Shown piece after piece: positions 1 through 6,569 of a stretch of DNA of 6,651 bases (the first letter of the stretch is position 1; each line of letters opens with the position of its first letter). A model generated the notes under the pieces. The model was not told where the DNA came from, did no database searches, and saw only the letters and a list, made by a program, of their open reading frames with translations. Source of the DNA: Candidatus Neomicrothrix sp. UBA4542 (GTDB taxonomy: Bacteria > Actinomycetota > Acidimicrobiia > Acidimicrobiales > Poriferisodalaceae). A program made the position numbers and the translations under genes. The DNA lies in NCBI GenBank assembly GCA_002388005.1, contig DGLO01000126.1, positions 4,711 to 11,361 of the forward strand, given 5' to 3'.

Positions 1-7
1 CGAGTAG

Positions 8-367
8 TTACGCGGGTTGGTTCAGTTCGATCATGTTGCCAGACGGGTCAAAAAAGAAGGTTTGCCGAGCACTGGTCCCCGGGAGTCCCCGCGGGTCTTT
101 CACTTCGACCCCCATTTCTCGTAGCTCTGCAACCGTCGTATCAATGTCCTCAACTTGAAAGGCCCAATGTTGGCCTTTGGGAGGTTGCCATCCCTCTACT
201 TCGATGAGATGAACCTCCCCCCCTCCAGTGGTGCGAAGCCAACGCCCGTTAAACGGGAAGTCTGGACGGTCGAGGGTCGTCATTCCCAACACGTCGGTAT
301 AAAAGGGCGCAGTGGCCTCAACGTCAGAACAATTGATCGATACGTGGTGCACTGGTCCCAGTTCCAT
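8..367 (-). CDS. VOC-superfamily (glyoxalase/bleomycin-resistance/dioxygenase fold) protein
   Basis: A 119-residue protein with the length of a single VOC domain made of two beta-alpha-beta-beta-beta modules. The first module opens with HHVSINCSDVEATAPFY and VLGM (residues 7-29), the usual VOC start. The second has HWAFQVEDID (67-76) and ends with FFFDPSGNMIEL (104-115), the usual VOC end. Candidate metal ligands are His8, His67 and Glu114, with His53 on the inner strand as a possible fourth. The family includes glyoxalase I, extradiol dioxygenases, epimerases and resistance proteins. Nothing here picks a substrate, so the specific reaction is unknown; it is probably cytosolic, as no signal peptide is visible. 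It starts at ATG (367-365), preceded on the minus strand by AGGATGGA (378-371), which overlaps the stop codon of the upstream exonuclease gene. The 9-base gap implies co-transcription. Confidence is high for the fold and low for function. Confidence 0.9.
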   Translation of the reverse strand: MELGPVHHVSINCSDVEATAPFYTDVLGMTTLDRPDFPFNGRWLRTTGGGEVHLIEVEGWQPPKGQHWAFQVEDIDTTVAELREMGVEVKDPRGLPGTSARQTFFFDPSGNMIELNQPA

Positions 368-376
368 TGTTCCATC

Positions 377-1267
377 CTAGAGCGACCGGGCTGCAAGCTC
401 TCGCGATCGCGGCAAGAGTGACTCCATGCCGTTCGAGACACAGAAGATTTCGAAGGCCGCGGTCGGACCGACCCATCTCAACTGATCAACGTTTTCTGCG
501 ATCGGCGCATCGTCGCGGACCGTTGCGATCTGTTTGAAAAGCAGCGCTAGATCGCGTTGTTTCGCCAAAGTCAACGCCAATCGATGGCCACTTCGTACCG
601 CGACGTCCCATTGTTCGAAATCATCGGGAATCATCTCGATCGACCGGTAGCGGCTCAGGACCGTCGCAGCAGATTTAGCGCCCCATCCACTTAGACCAGG
701 GAAGCCATCGGCGGCGTCGCCTACTAAAGCCAGGTAATCGGGAATTGATTCGGGAGTTACACCGTACTTTTCGACAACTGCTGCTTCATCGAAAATCAGA
801 TCCTTGCGTCGATCCCATTGAACGACTTTGCCTCCAACACATTGGGCTAGATCTTTATCCGGAGTGCATATCAGCACCCTGTCGACTCTGTCATCTTGAC
901 TAGCCATTGCGGCGCCCGCAGCAAGAGCATCATCAGCTTCGAATTCAACCATCGGCCACACTTCAACCCCGAGCGCTAATAGGGCTTCTTCAAGGGGTTC
1001 GAATTGTTGGGTTATTTCAGGATCGGTGTCGGAGCCATCCTTGTATCCCGGCCACAGATCGTTACGAAAAGATGGGATGACATGATCGGTAGCAACCGCC
1101 AGGTGAGTAACGCCCCGTTCCAACAGACCAATGACATTCCCAAGAACCCCGCGAAGAGCGCCGACTTCCTGTCCATCGGCAGTTCGGCGGGATGGGACCG
1201 CAAAAAAGTGTCGGAATAACTCGTACGTTCCGTCGATTAGGTGAACTTCAATTGGCATTTGAGTCAT
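377..1267 (-). CDS. Stand-alone 5'-3' exonuclease (PolI N-terminal / FEN-like nuclease domain)
   Basis: A 296-residue protein matching the 5' nuclease domain of bacterial DNA polymerase I but with no polymerase part. The acidic metal-binding residues of the family are all visible: Asp12 (HLIDGTYELFR), Asp61 with the PSFR and YK motifs (residues 65-76), Glu110/Asp112/Asp113 (EFEADDALA), Asp137/Asp139 (CTPDKDL) and Asp184/Asp187 (GDAADGFPG). The helix-3-turn-helix DNA-binding segment GLSGWGAKSAATVL (191-204) follows. Family knowledge gives Mg2+-dependent removal of 5' flaps or RNA primers from duplex DNA during repair and replication. Stand-alone versions occur beside PolI, for example in mycobacteria. 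ATG at 1267 is taken as the start, but a second in-frame ATG three codons later (1258) is equally possible because neither has a strong Shine-Dalgarno. It is transcribed divergently from the acyl-CoA synthetase gene and is followed by the VOC gene in the same unit. No catalytic residue appears lost. Confidence 0.93.
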   Translation of the reverse strand: MTQMPIEVHLIDGTYELFRHFFAVPSRRTADGQEVGALRGVLGNVIGLLERGVTHLAVATDHVIPSFRNDLWPGYKDGSDTDPEITQQFEPLEEALLALGVEVWPMVEFEADDALAAGAAMASQDDRVDRVLICTPDKDLAQCVGGKVVQWDRRKDLIFDEAAVVEKYGVTPESIPDYLALVGDAADGFPGLSGWGAKSAATVLSRYRSIEMIPDDFEQWDVAVRSGHRLALTLAKQRDLALLFKQIATVRDDAPIAENVDQLRWVGPTAAFEIFCVSNGMESLLPRSRELAARSL

Positions 1268-1292
1268 CTCATTGGACTTGCATCGACCTTAC

Positions 1293-1329
1293 CGGTCTAC
1301 TGTTGGCCTCAACATCGAGCACTAGACCG
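1293..1329 (+). repeat. Nested inverted repeat in the acyl-CoA synthetase leader
   Basis: CGGTCTA (1293-1299) is the exact reverse complement of TAGACCG (1323-1329). Inside it, TGTTG (1301-1305) pairs with CAACA (1310-1314) across a GCCT loop. In RNA this would be an outer 7-bp stem enclosing a 5-bp hairpin, with its 3' foot touching the Shine-Dalgarno at 1329-1334. In DNA the outer arms could be a widely spaced operator. The arms are short enough that chance is possible. Confidence 0.4.
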
Positions 1330-1334
1330 AGGGA
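1329..1334 (+). promoter_or_regulatory. Ribosome binding site of the acyl-CoA synthetase gene
   Basis: GAGGGA lies 7 bases before ATG 1342. It settles the start: the reading frame is open back to 1192, but that longer version would overlap the first 76 bases of the divergent exonuclease gene and add about 50 residues unlike the family. Confidence 0.7.
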
Positions 1335-1341
1335 ACACATC

Positions 1342-2877
1342 ATGAAGGTGCCTTTTACGATCTCCGATTTTCTGTATCGAGCCGAGAACGTCTATTCGGA
1401 CCGAATAGCCCTTGTCGACGAACCTGATACCCCCGGCGGCGGGTTAGGTGAACTGACCTGGGGCCAGTTCGGAGTAAAGGTACGCGAGCAAGCCGCAAAG
1501 CTGGACGACTTGGGTATAGGAGTAGGCGAACGGGTGGCCATGGTGTCGCAAAATAGCGGCCGCCTCATGACTTCTTTTTGGGGTGTTTCAGGGTACGGCC
1601 GTGTATTTGTGCCGATCAACTTCCGGCTCAGCCACGACGAGATCGCCTACATCGTTGACCACTGCGGGGCCTCAATGTTGCTCGTAGATCCTTCGCTTGA
1701 GGACACCTGCAAGGACATCGAGGTTGACCGCTTTGTTGTAATGGGCACCGACAGCGACGATCAGATGTACTTAGCCGGAGGGGAGCCTCAAGTTTGGACT
1801 CCAGATGAGGACGCCACAGCGACGATTAACTACACGTCCGGAACGACCGCCCGACCTAAGGGTGTGCAGCAAACTCATAGGGCATTGTGGGTGAATGCAA
1901 CCACTTTCGGTTGGCACGCCGGAGTAAGCGACAGAGACAACTATCTTCACACGCTCCCAATGTTCCATTGCAATGGCTGGGGTATGCCTTACGCCGTGAC
2001 GGGAATGGGCGGCAAGCACGTAGTGCTTCGTGAAGTGCGGGGCGATGAAATTCTTCGCCGCATCGAAGAACACGACATCACCTACATGTGTGGGGCCCCA
2101 GCGGTGGTGGCGGCAGTGTTGGAAGCAGCTCAAGACTGGGAAGGCGAGATTCCGGGAAAAGGCCGAGTGCGAATAGTCGTTGCGGGTGCGCCACCCCCTA
2201 CCCAGACCATCGCTCGTACCGAAGAGGAACTGGGTTGGGAATTCATCCAAATTTACGGTCTTACCGAAACCTCACCTCTCCTGACAATGAATCGGTGCCG
2301 TTCAGAATGGGATGACTTTGACTCCGAAGAGAAGGCTCGGAAGTTGAGCCGTGCGGGTGCTCCCGCGGTAGGAGTAAAGATCGAGGTCGACCAGCAAGGC
2401 GAAATCTTGGCTCGCTCAAATGTGGTGCTTGAGGGGTATTGGGAACAACCCGAAGCGACTGCAGAAGCCATCGTTGACGGCTGGTTCCACACGGGCGACG
2501 GCGGAACCATGGATGACGAGCATCACGTCACGATTTCGGACCGGAAAAAGGACGTGATTATTTCTGGCGGCGAAAACGTCTCCTCCATCGAAGTTGAAGA
2601 CGTGATCTTCAGCCATTCCGCCATATCCGAAGTCGCAGTGATCGGAGTGCCTCATGAAAAGTGGGGAGAGACGGTCAAGGCTCTAGTGGTATTGGGTGAA
2701 GATCAATCTGTCACCGAACAGGAGCTGATCGATTATTGCCGAGAGAAAATGGCGCACTACAAGTGTCCGACTTCAGTCGAAATCCGTGAGGAACTAGCGC
2801 GAACCGCTACCGGAAAGCTTCAAAAGTTCAAGCTTCGTGCGCCCTATTGGGAGGGTATGGAGAAGCAAATCAACTAG
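1342..2877 (+). CDS. Fatty-acyl-CoA synthetase-like AMP-forming acyl-CoA ligase
   Basis: A 511-residue member of the ANL (acyl/aryl-CoA synthetase) superfamily, of normal length. It would activate a carboxylic acid with ATP to an acyl-adenylate and then transfer it to CoA. Visible core motifs, in order: P-loop YTSGTTARPKGV (164-175), LPMFHCNGWG (205-214), GAPPP (282-286), YGLTET (305-310), WFHTGD (381-386), hinge DRKKDVIISGGENVSSIEVE (400-419), and RTATGKLQKF (487-496) with the probable catalytic lysine Lys492. The whole chain, including the GWGMPYAVTGMGGKHVVLREV stretch (from about residue 212), resembles the medium/long-chain or DmdB-type ligases common in actinobacteria. The acid used cannot be read from sequence. 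It is probably cytosolic; no signal or membrane segment is seen. A menaquinone role (MenE, o-succinylbenzoate ligase) was considered because men genes follow. It is less likely, since the next operon has its own promoter and the overall pattern is fatty-acid type. All active-site motifs look intact. Confidence 0.93.
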   Translation: MKVPFTISDFLYRAENVYSDRIALVDEPDTPGGGLGELTWGQFGVKVREQAAKLDDLGIGVGERVAMVSQNSGRLMTSFWGVSGYGRVFVPINFRLSHDEIAYIVDHCGASMLLVDPSLEDTCKDIEVDRFVVMGTDSDDQMYLAGGEPQVWTPDEDATATINYTSGTTARPKGVQQTHRALWVNATTFGWHAGVSDRDNYLHTLPMFHCNGWGMPYAVTGMGGKHVVLREVRGDEILRRIEEHDITYMCGAPAVVAAVLEAAQDWEGEIPGKGRVRIVVAGAPPPTQTIARTEEELGWEFIQIYGLTETSPLLTMNRCRSEWDDFDSEEKARKLSRAGAPAVGVKIEVDQQGEILARSNVVLEGYWEQPEATAEAIVDGWFHTGDGGTMDDEHHVTISDRKKDVIISGGENVSSIEVEDVIFSHSAISEVAVIGVPHEKWGETVKALVVLGEDQSVTEQELIDYCREKMAHYKCPTSVEIREELARTATGKLQKFKLRAPYWEGMEKQIN

Positions 2878-2894
2878 AGGCTGCCGACAGATAG

Positions 2895-2927
2895 TAGGAG
2901 TAATGACTCTTGGAGTAATTACTCCTA
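2895..2927. promoter_or_regulatory. Tandem palindromic operator upstream of the merR-men operon
   Basis: Two related 14-mers lie 15 bp apart. GGAGTAATGACTCT (2897-2910) is an imperfect palindrome, and GGAGTAATTACTCC (2912-2925) is a perfect one. In addition TAGGAGTAAT (2895-2904) is the exact reverse complement of ATTACTCCTA (2918-2927). The second palindrome fills the promoter spacer and abuts the -10; the first covers the -35. The site sits in a 60-base gap directly before a DNA-binding regulator gene, so an autoregulatory operator is the natural reading. That step is inference. Confidence 0.75.
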
Positions 2928-2931
2928 GAAT
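2903..2931 (+). promoter_or_regulatory. Sigma70-like promoter of the merR-menFDH operon
   Basis: The -35 is ATGACT (2903-2908; 4 of 6 to TTGACA) and the -10 is TAGAAT (2926-2931; 5 of 6 to TATAAT), with a standard 17-bp spacer. A start point about 7 bases after the -10 falls on A2938, the first base of the regulator's ATG, which predicts a leaderless mRNA. The spacer is not the elongated 19-20 bp of classical MerR-activated promoters. Confidence 0.65.
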
Positions 2932-2937
2932 GTGGGA

Positions 2938-3585
2938 ATGCGTGTTGAGCAGTTAGCTGGAGATGCAGAACTGAGCGTTGACACCATCCGCTATTACCAA
3001 AAAATTGGTGTATTGCATCCGCCCACGCGGCAAGGACGGGTCGCCGTCTATGACAAGTCTCACGCTTCTCGCCTCGCCGAGGTTCGGCAACTCTCTCACG
3101 ACGGATTCAGTTTGGCCCAAATCCAACGCCTCACCGAATCCGCCTCACACCCTCTCTTGGATTCTCTCAACAGCGCCAGTGAATCACTCACCTTCGCCGA
3201 ACTCGTGGAAACCTCCGGAGTCGACGCGGACATTGTCGACCTGGCAATCGATGCAGGCCTCATTCGTCCCACTAGAACAGGTGGCGACACCTTCGGAATC
3301 GAAACGCTCTCGATGCTCAAGGCAGGAGTCGGGCTACTTGAAGCCGGAGTACCTTTCGACCAGCTCGTTCAACTCGCTGTACGTCATGCCGATCATGTCG
3401 AGGGCATCGCTAAAGACGCTGTGGCGCTGTTAGCCGATCAACTCGCCGGCAAGGAAGACCTGTCGCAAGCGCAAACCGTTGAGAACATCATCCCCGTCGT
3501 AACTGAACTAGTGGCTCAACATTTTCGACAAACGTTGATCGAACAGGCAACTCGCCACCTCCTCACCCAGGACATTGATACGTGA
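2938..3585 (+). CDS. MerR-family transcriptional regulator with two tandem winged-helix modules
   Basis: A 215-residue regulator. Residues 1-66 are a typical MerR DNA-binding domain: helix-turn-helix MRVEQLAGDAELSVDTIRYY, then QKIGVLHPP, a wing with RQGRVAVYD, and the second helical pair LAEVRQLSHDGFSLAQIQRL. Residues 85-147 repeat the same layout: FAELVETSGVDADIVDLAIDAGLI, a short wing at PTRTGGDTFG, then LSMLKAGVGLLEAGVPFDQLVQLA. A helical tail (150-210) follows, probably for dimerization or sensing. There is no cysteine in the chain, so Cys-based metal or redox sensing as in MerR, CueR or SoxR is excluded. The ligand is unknown. ATG 2938 is chosen over the in-frame GTG 2932 because it gives the normal MerR start (MRVEQLA) and matches the predicted transcription start; no Shine-Dalgarno lies at useful distance. 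The 3' end overlaps menF by 4 bases, tying its expression to menaquinone synthesis. It probably represses its own operon through the palindromes at 2895-2927. Confidence 0.9.
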   Translation: MRVEQLAGDAELSVDTIRYYQKIGVLHPPTRQGRVAVYDKSHASRLAEVRQLSHDGFSLAQIQRLTESASHPLLDSLNSASESLTFAELVETSGVDADIVDLAIDAGLIRPTRTGGDTFGIETLSMLKAGVGLLEAGVPFDQLVQLAVRHADHVEGIAKDAVALLADQLAGKEDLSQAQTVENIIPVVTELVAQHFRQTLIEQATRHLLTQDIDT

Positions 3586-4862
3586 ACACCTTGGCCGCAA
3601 CGAAAACCTTGACTCTCGTGCGGAGACGCCTCAATGGTTCCGTCGATCCGTTGGCGCTATGGGCTAATTCACATCACTTTCAAAAAGCTTATTGGGCTGC
3701 ACCTGAGGAAGATTTCGAGTTTGCCGCCCTGGGCGCGGCACGAACCTTTCGGGCCGAAGAGCGTCAGGGGCGATTCGCATCCGTACGTGAAGCTTTGGAC
3801 ACACTAAATCTTAAAATCACCGGCGATTCGGGTCCCGAATTTTCCTCCGGAGTGCTCGTCGGAGGCTTCGCGTTTAGTGACCGCGATATTGAACGTCACC
3901 CCGACTGGACAGTTTTTGGGGGTGGTGAATTGGTGTTGCCGGAGGTATTCGTGGTCCGGTCAAAGGGCTCAACGTGGCTCACTCATGTCGAGGGCGTAAA
4001 CCCTCCACCCTTCACACTGAGCTTCGATAACAACCTCGGATGGGTAGACGAGGTCAACCACCGAGACGACGCTGAGTACCTGGGCCTGGTCTCACGTGCA
4101 CTCGCCCTAGTTAACGATCAAGAAATGACGAAAGTGGTGACGGCTCGTTCACTATCGGTTCCGGCTCGACTCAACCCAGCGGCGGTCTTAGAGCGCTTGA
4201 AAATCAGACACCCTTCATGCGCAACCTTCGCGATAGCACATGGAACTCAAATCTTTCTTGGCGCCAGCCCCGAGAAACTAGTTAATACCGATGAGAACCG
4301 AGTGGAGACCGCAGCTTTAGCTGGTTCGCGTCCTCGCCACGAGCACCCTGGTGCCGATGCCCGCTTTCGCGCGGAGTTGCTTTCAAGTCCCAAAGAACGC
4401 CACGAACACGATGTCGTCGTGAGCGACATTACTGAAGCACTAACCGCTGCTGGAGTTGCCTTAGACCCTCCTGCCTCAACAGGCGTGATGAAGCTTCGTC
4501 GTATTCAACACCTGCACACGCCGATTGCAGGAACTGTTCCTCACGGCACCCATATTCTCGATCTGGTATGCGCTTTGCACCCAACGCCAGCGGTAGCGGG
4601 TTTACCTAGACAGCGTGCTCAAGATTGGATCGATCAAAACGAATCAATGGATCGAGGTTGGTACGCAGCACCTGTCGGCTGGATGACGCTCCAAGGCCAC
4701 GGCCAATTCCGAGTTGCCCTCAGATCGGCCCTTCTTGATGAGCACTCCCTCACTCTGTTCGCCGGAGGTGGAATCGTGGACGGTGCCGAACCTCACCACG
4801 AACTCGCTGAAACCGCAACAAAATTTGAAGCTGTTCTTGGCGCCCTCGACTTAACTCCTTGA
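3582..4862 (+). CDS. menF: Isochorismate synthase
   Basis: A 426-residue chorismate-binding enzyme converting chorismate to isochorismate, the first committed step of classical menaquinone synthesis. Key residues align by eye with E. coli MenF. Lys184 in MTKVVTAR is the general base (K190), and Glu231 in GASPEKL is the general acid (E240). Glu275 in KERHEHDVVV and Glu407 in GGIVDGAEPHHELAET are the Mg2+ ligands. ALAGSRPR (245-252), HPTPAVAGLP (333-342) and RGWYAAPVGW (358-367) are further signatures. The PVGW segment and the men context favour isochorismate synthase over anthranilate or aminodeoxychorismate synthase. A siderophore or salicylate role (EntC-like) is unlikely with menD next door. 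The start is GTG 3582, whose GTGA overlaps the regulator's stop codon; CAGGA (3568-3572) is a Shine-Dalgarno 9 bases upstream. The N-terminal region (25-60, WANSHHFQKAYWAAP) is also typical of the family. No missing catalytic residue is seen. Confidence 0.95.
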   Translation: MNTLAATKTLTLVRRRLNGSVDPLALWANSHHFQKAYWAAPEEDFEFAALGAARTFRAEERQGRFASVREALDTLNLKITGDSGPEFSSGVLVGGFAFSDRDIERHPDWTVFGGGELVLPEVFVVRSKGSTWLTHVEGVNPPPFTLSFDNNLGWVDEVNHRDDAEYLGLVSRALALVNDQEMTKVVTARSLSVPARLNPAAVLERLKIRHPSCATFAIAHGTQIFLGASPEKLVNTDENRVETAALAGSRPRHEHPGADARFRAELLSSPKERHEHDVVVSDITEALTAAGVALDPPASTGVMKLRRIQHLHTPIAGTVPHGTHILDLVCALHPTPAVAGLPRQRAQDWIDQNESMDRGWYAAPVGWMTLQGHGQFRVALRSALLDEHSLTLFAGGGIVDGAEPHHELAETATKFEAVLGALDLTP

Positions 4863-4866
4863 GCCA

Positions 4867-6564
4867 ATGACGACCGATGCGGTGTATGCCGCCTGCGCAG
4901 CTTTCGCAACAGAACTGGCAGCCCAAGGCGTTCAGCATTCCGTCATCTCACCCGGTTCTAGATCAACGCCGTTGGCACTTACGCTGGCGCGCACACCCGA
5001 GTTACGAAATTGGATTCGCCTTGATGAGCGGTCCGCTGCTTTCTTCGCGTTAGGGCTTGCCAAGTCGTCGGGCAGACCGGTGGCGCTCGTGTGCACTTCG
5101 GGCACCGCGGCAGCAAATTACCTGCCAGCGATCACTGAGGCTCATTGGTCGGGGACTCCGTTGATTGTGTTAACAGCTAACCGTCCTCCTGAGCTAAGAG
5201 GATGGGGTGCCGGCCAAACCATCGACCAAACCAACATCTATGGCAGCAATGTCCGATGGTTCGCCGAGTTACCCATCGCGAGCGAATCGTCACCGGGCTG
5301 GTTTCAACGAACGGCAGCGAGAGCCGTTCAAACTTCGACCGGGTTACACCCCGGACCGGTACATCTGGACTGGCCATTCCGAGAACCACTTGAACCTCGC
5401 GGCGACGCTTCGGGGGCGCACCCCCTGAAACCACTAACGATCGCAACGCCCACGCTCACCCTTAAGTCCGATGCTGTCGCCCGTCTGGCAGCCAGTTTCG
5501 AGTCCACACCTCGAGGCGTCGTCGTTGCCGGACCCATGGCGGCTGGGGACCGATGGAAGCACGCCGTCCAAGACTTCTGCAAGAAGACCGGCTTCCCGTT
5601 ACTCGCGGAACCCCTTTCTCAGTTGCGAGTCAAAGCAGACCACGTTGCCGTGATCAACCATCATGATCATCTTCTTGGCTGTACATGGGCCCACGACACA
5701 GTTCCCGAAATAGTTGTCCGATTGGGAGGCCCTCCCACTTGCAAACCCCTCCGTTTGTGGATGGAACATCATCGAGCTCCCATGATCATGTTTGATCCGT
5801 CAAGTAGTTGGACTGACCCCAGTTTCACAATTACAGAGATGATCTCCGCGGGACCTGAGGGGCTTCAAGCGATCTCCGACGCCATTGCCCCATCGATGTG
5901 TGACCCCGATTGGGGACGGCGATGGACGAACGCCGATAGAGATGCGGGCGCTGTCATCGATGGAATTCTTGACAGCGAAGCACTACTGCAGCCTGCCATC
6001 GCTCGCGAATTAGGGCGCAGGCTGTCTGGCGAACAGTTGCTCTATGTCTCAAATTCGATGCCAGTTCGTGACGTCGACAGCTTCTTCGAATCTCGATCCG
6101 ATGACCTAGCCATACTCGGTAATCGGGGCGCAAGTGGAATTGACGGGATGATCTCAAGTGCGGCAGGAGCAGCAGCATCGGGACGTCCGACGACCCTTCT
6201 TATCGGAGATTTGGCCTTTCAGCACGACCTTGGGGGTCTGGTCGCCGCAGCCAGCGACGAAGTTGCTTTGACGATCATCGTGATCCAAAACCAAGGGGGG
6301 GCCATCTTTGACTATCTACCCATTTCCGAACTCGTCGATGCCGATCTCTTCAACATGCTCTTTAGGACACCTCAAGGTCTGGATATCGCTGAAGTTGTAG
6401 CAGCTCTCGGAGTCGAACACATCCAGGTATCGGACCTGCGAGCGTTGGGTAGTTGCTTAGAAGAGCACGACGGTTTGCGTATCATCAGTATCCGCGTTGA
6501 CCCTGACCTTGATCGAGATCAGCATCGCCGGATCCGCCATGCCATCGAAACTCGGTTGCGATGA
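4867..6564 (+). CDS. menD: 2-succinyl-5-enolpyruvyl-6-hydroxy-3-cyclohexene-1-carboxylate (SEPHCHC) synthase
   Basis: A 565-residue thiamine-diphosphate enzyme that decarboxylates 2-oxoglutarate and adds the resulting succinyl-semialdehyde carbanion to isochorismate. The N-terminal pyrimidine-binding domain has ISPGSRSTPL (27-36), the catalytic Glu54 in LDERSAAF, CTSGTAAANYLPA (76-88) and GAGQTIDQ (114-121, Gln117). A middle domain spans roughly 190-350. The C-terminal pyrophosphate domain has SNSMPVRD (395-402), GNRGASGIDG (418-427), IGDLAFQHDLGGL (446-458, metal ligand Asp448) and QNQGGAIFDYLP (474-485, metal ligand probably Asn475, then Ile480-Phe481 packing on ThDP). These correspond to the known substrate- and cofactor-binding residues of E. 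coli MenD, and length is normal. Only 4 bases separate it from menF and there is no clear Shine-Dalgarno, so it is probably translated by ribosomes finishing menF. Its product feeds the MenH encoded next. Confidence 0.97.
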   Translation: MTTDAVYAACAAFATELAAQGVQHSVISPGSRSTPLALTLARTPELRNWIRLDERSAAFFALGLAKSSGRPVALVCTSGTAAANYLPAITEAHWSGTPLIVLTANRPPELRGWGAGQTIDQTNIYGSNVRWFAELPIASESSPGWFQRTAARAVQTSTGLHPGPVHLDWPFREPLEPRGDASGAHPLKPLTIATPTLTLKSDAVARLAASFESTPRGVVVAGPMAAGDRWKHAVQDFCKKTGFPLLAEPLSQLRVKADHVAVINHHDHLLGCTWAHDTVPEIVVRLGGPPTCKPLRLWMEHHRAPMIMFDPSSSWTDPSFTITEMISAGPEGLQAISDAIAPSMCDPDWGRRWTNADRDAGAVIDGILDSEALLQPAIARELGRRLSGEQLLYVSNSMPVRDVDSFFESRSDDLAILGNRGASGIDGMISSAAGAAASGRPTTLLIGDLAFQHDLGGLVAAASDEVALTIIVIQNQGGAIFDYLPISELVDADLFNMLFRTPQGLDIAEVVAALGVEHIQVSDLRALGSCLEEHDGLRIISIRVDPDLDRDQHRRIRHAIETRLR

Positions 6565-6569
6565 AATGA
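6561..6569 (+). other. Two-codon start-stop ORF at the menD/menH junction
   Basis: ATG AAA TGA begins inside the last codons of menD (its ATG overlaps menD's TGA at 6562-6564) and ends over the menH ATG at 6566-6568. It is a string of overlapping start and stop codons where a terminating ribosome could restart. Whether it is used is unknown, and such short strings arise easily by chance. Confidence 0.25.

Larger units (their letters stand above)
1268..1341. promoter_or_regulatory. Divergent intergenic region with promoters for exonuclease and acyl-CoA synthetase genes
   Basis: These 74 bases are the only non-coding space between two divergent genes, so both promoters should lie here or just inside the neighbouring coding sequence. 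On the plus strand a weak candidate is TTGGAC (1272-1277), 18 bp, TCTACT (1296-1301). On the minus strand TAAGGT (1291-1286) has the TAnnnT form of a -10, with no convincing -35. Neither is strong, so exact promoter positions remain inference. Confidence 0.4.

Noticed and set aside
1012..1219. Short open frames on both strands inside the exonuclease gene
   Set aside because: The underlying exonuclease has all catalytic motifs in one intact frame; these alternative translations have no family features.
1259..1275. GAGTCATCTC near the exonuclease start as a third copy of the palindromic operator
   Set aside because: Only about seven bases match one arm, there is no palindrome, and it is inside the coding start; consistent with chance.
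1192..1341. N-terminal extension of the acyl-CoA synthetase from an upstream ATG at 1192
   Set aside because: It overlaps the start of the divergent exonuclease gene, encodes 50 residues unlike the family, and a good Shine-Dalgarno (GAGGGA) sits before ATG 1342.
1771..2250. 159-codon open frame on the minus strand
   Set aside because: It lies wholly antisense within the strongly conserved acyl-CoA synthetase core motifs; its translation shows no recognisable domain and it is best explained by the codon pattern of the real gene.
1342..2877. Assignment of the acyl-CoA ligase as MenE
   Set aside because: Sequence pattern is fatty-acyl type and it is separated from the men genes by a promoter/operator; proximity alone is not enough.
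2895..2927. Inverted repeat as a transcription terminator of the acyl-CoA synthetase gene
   Set aside because: The stem would be AT-rich with a 13-base loop and no following T-tract, while a promoter overlaps it precisely; an operator fits better. No other terminator was found in this gap.
2932..2937. GTG 2932 as start of the MerR-type regulator
   Set aside because: It adds only Met-Gly, lies one base after the -10 hexamer and so would be upstream of the expected transcript start.
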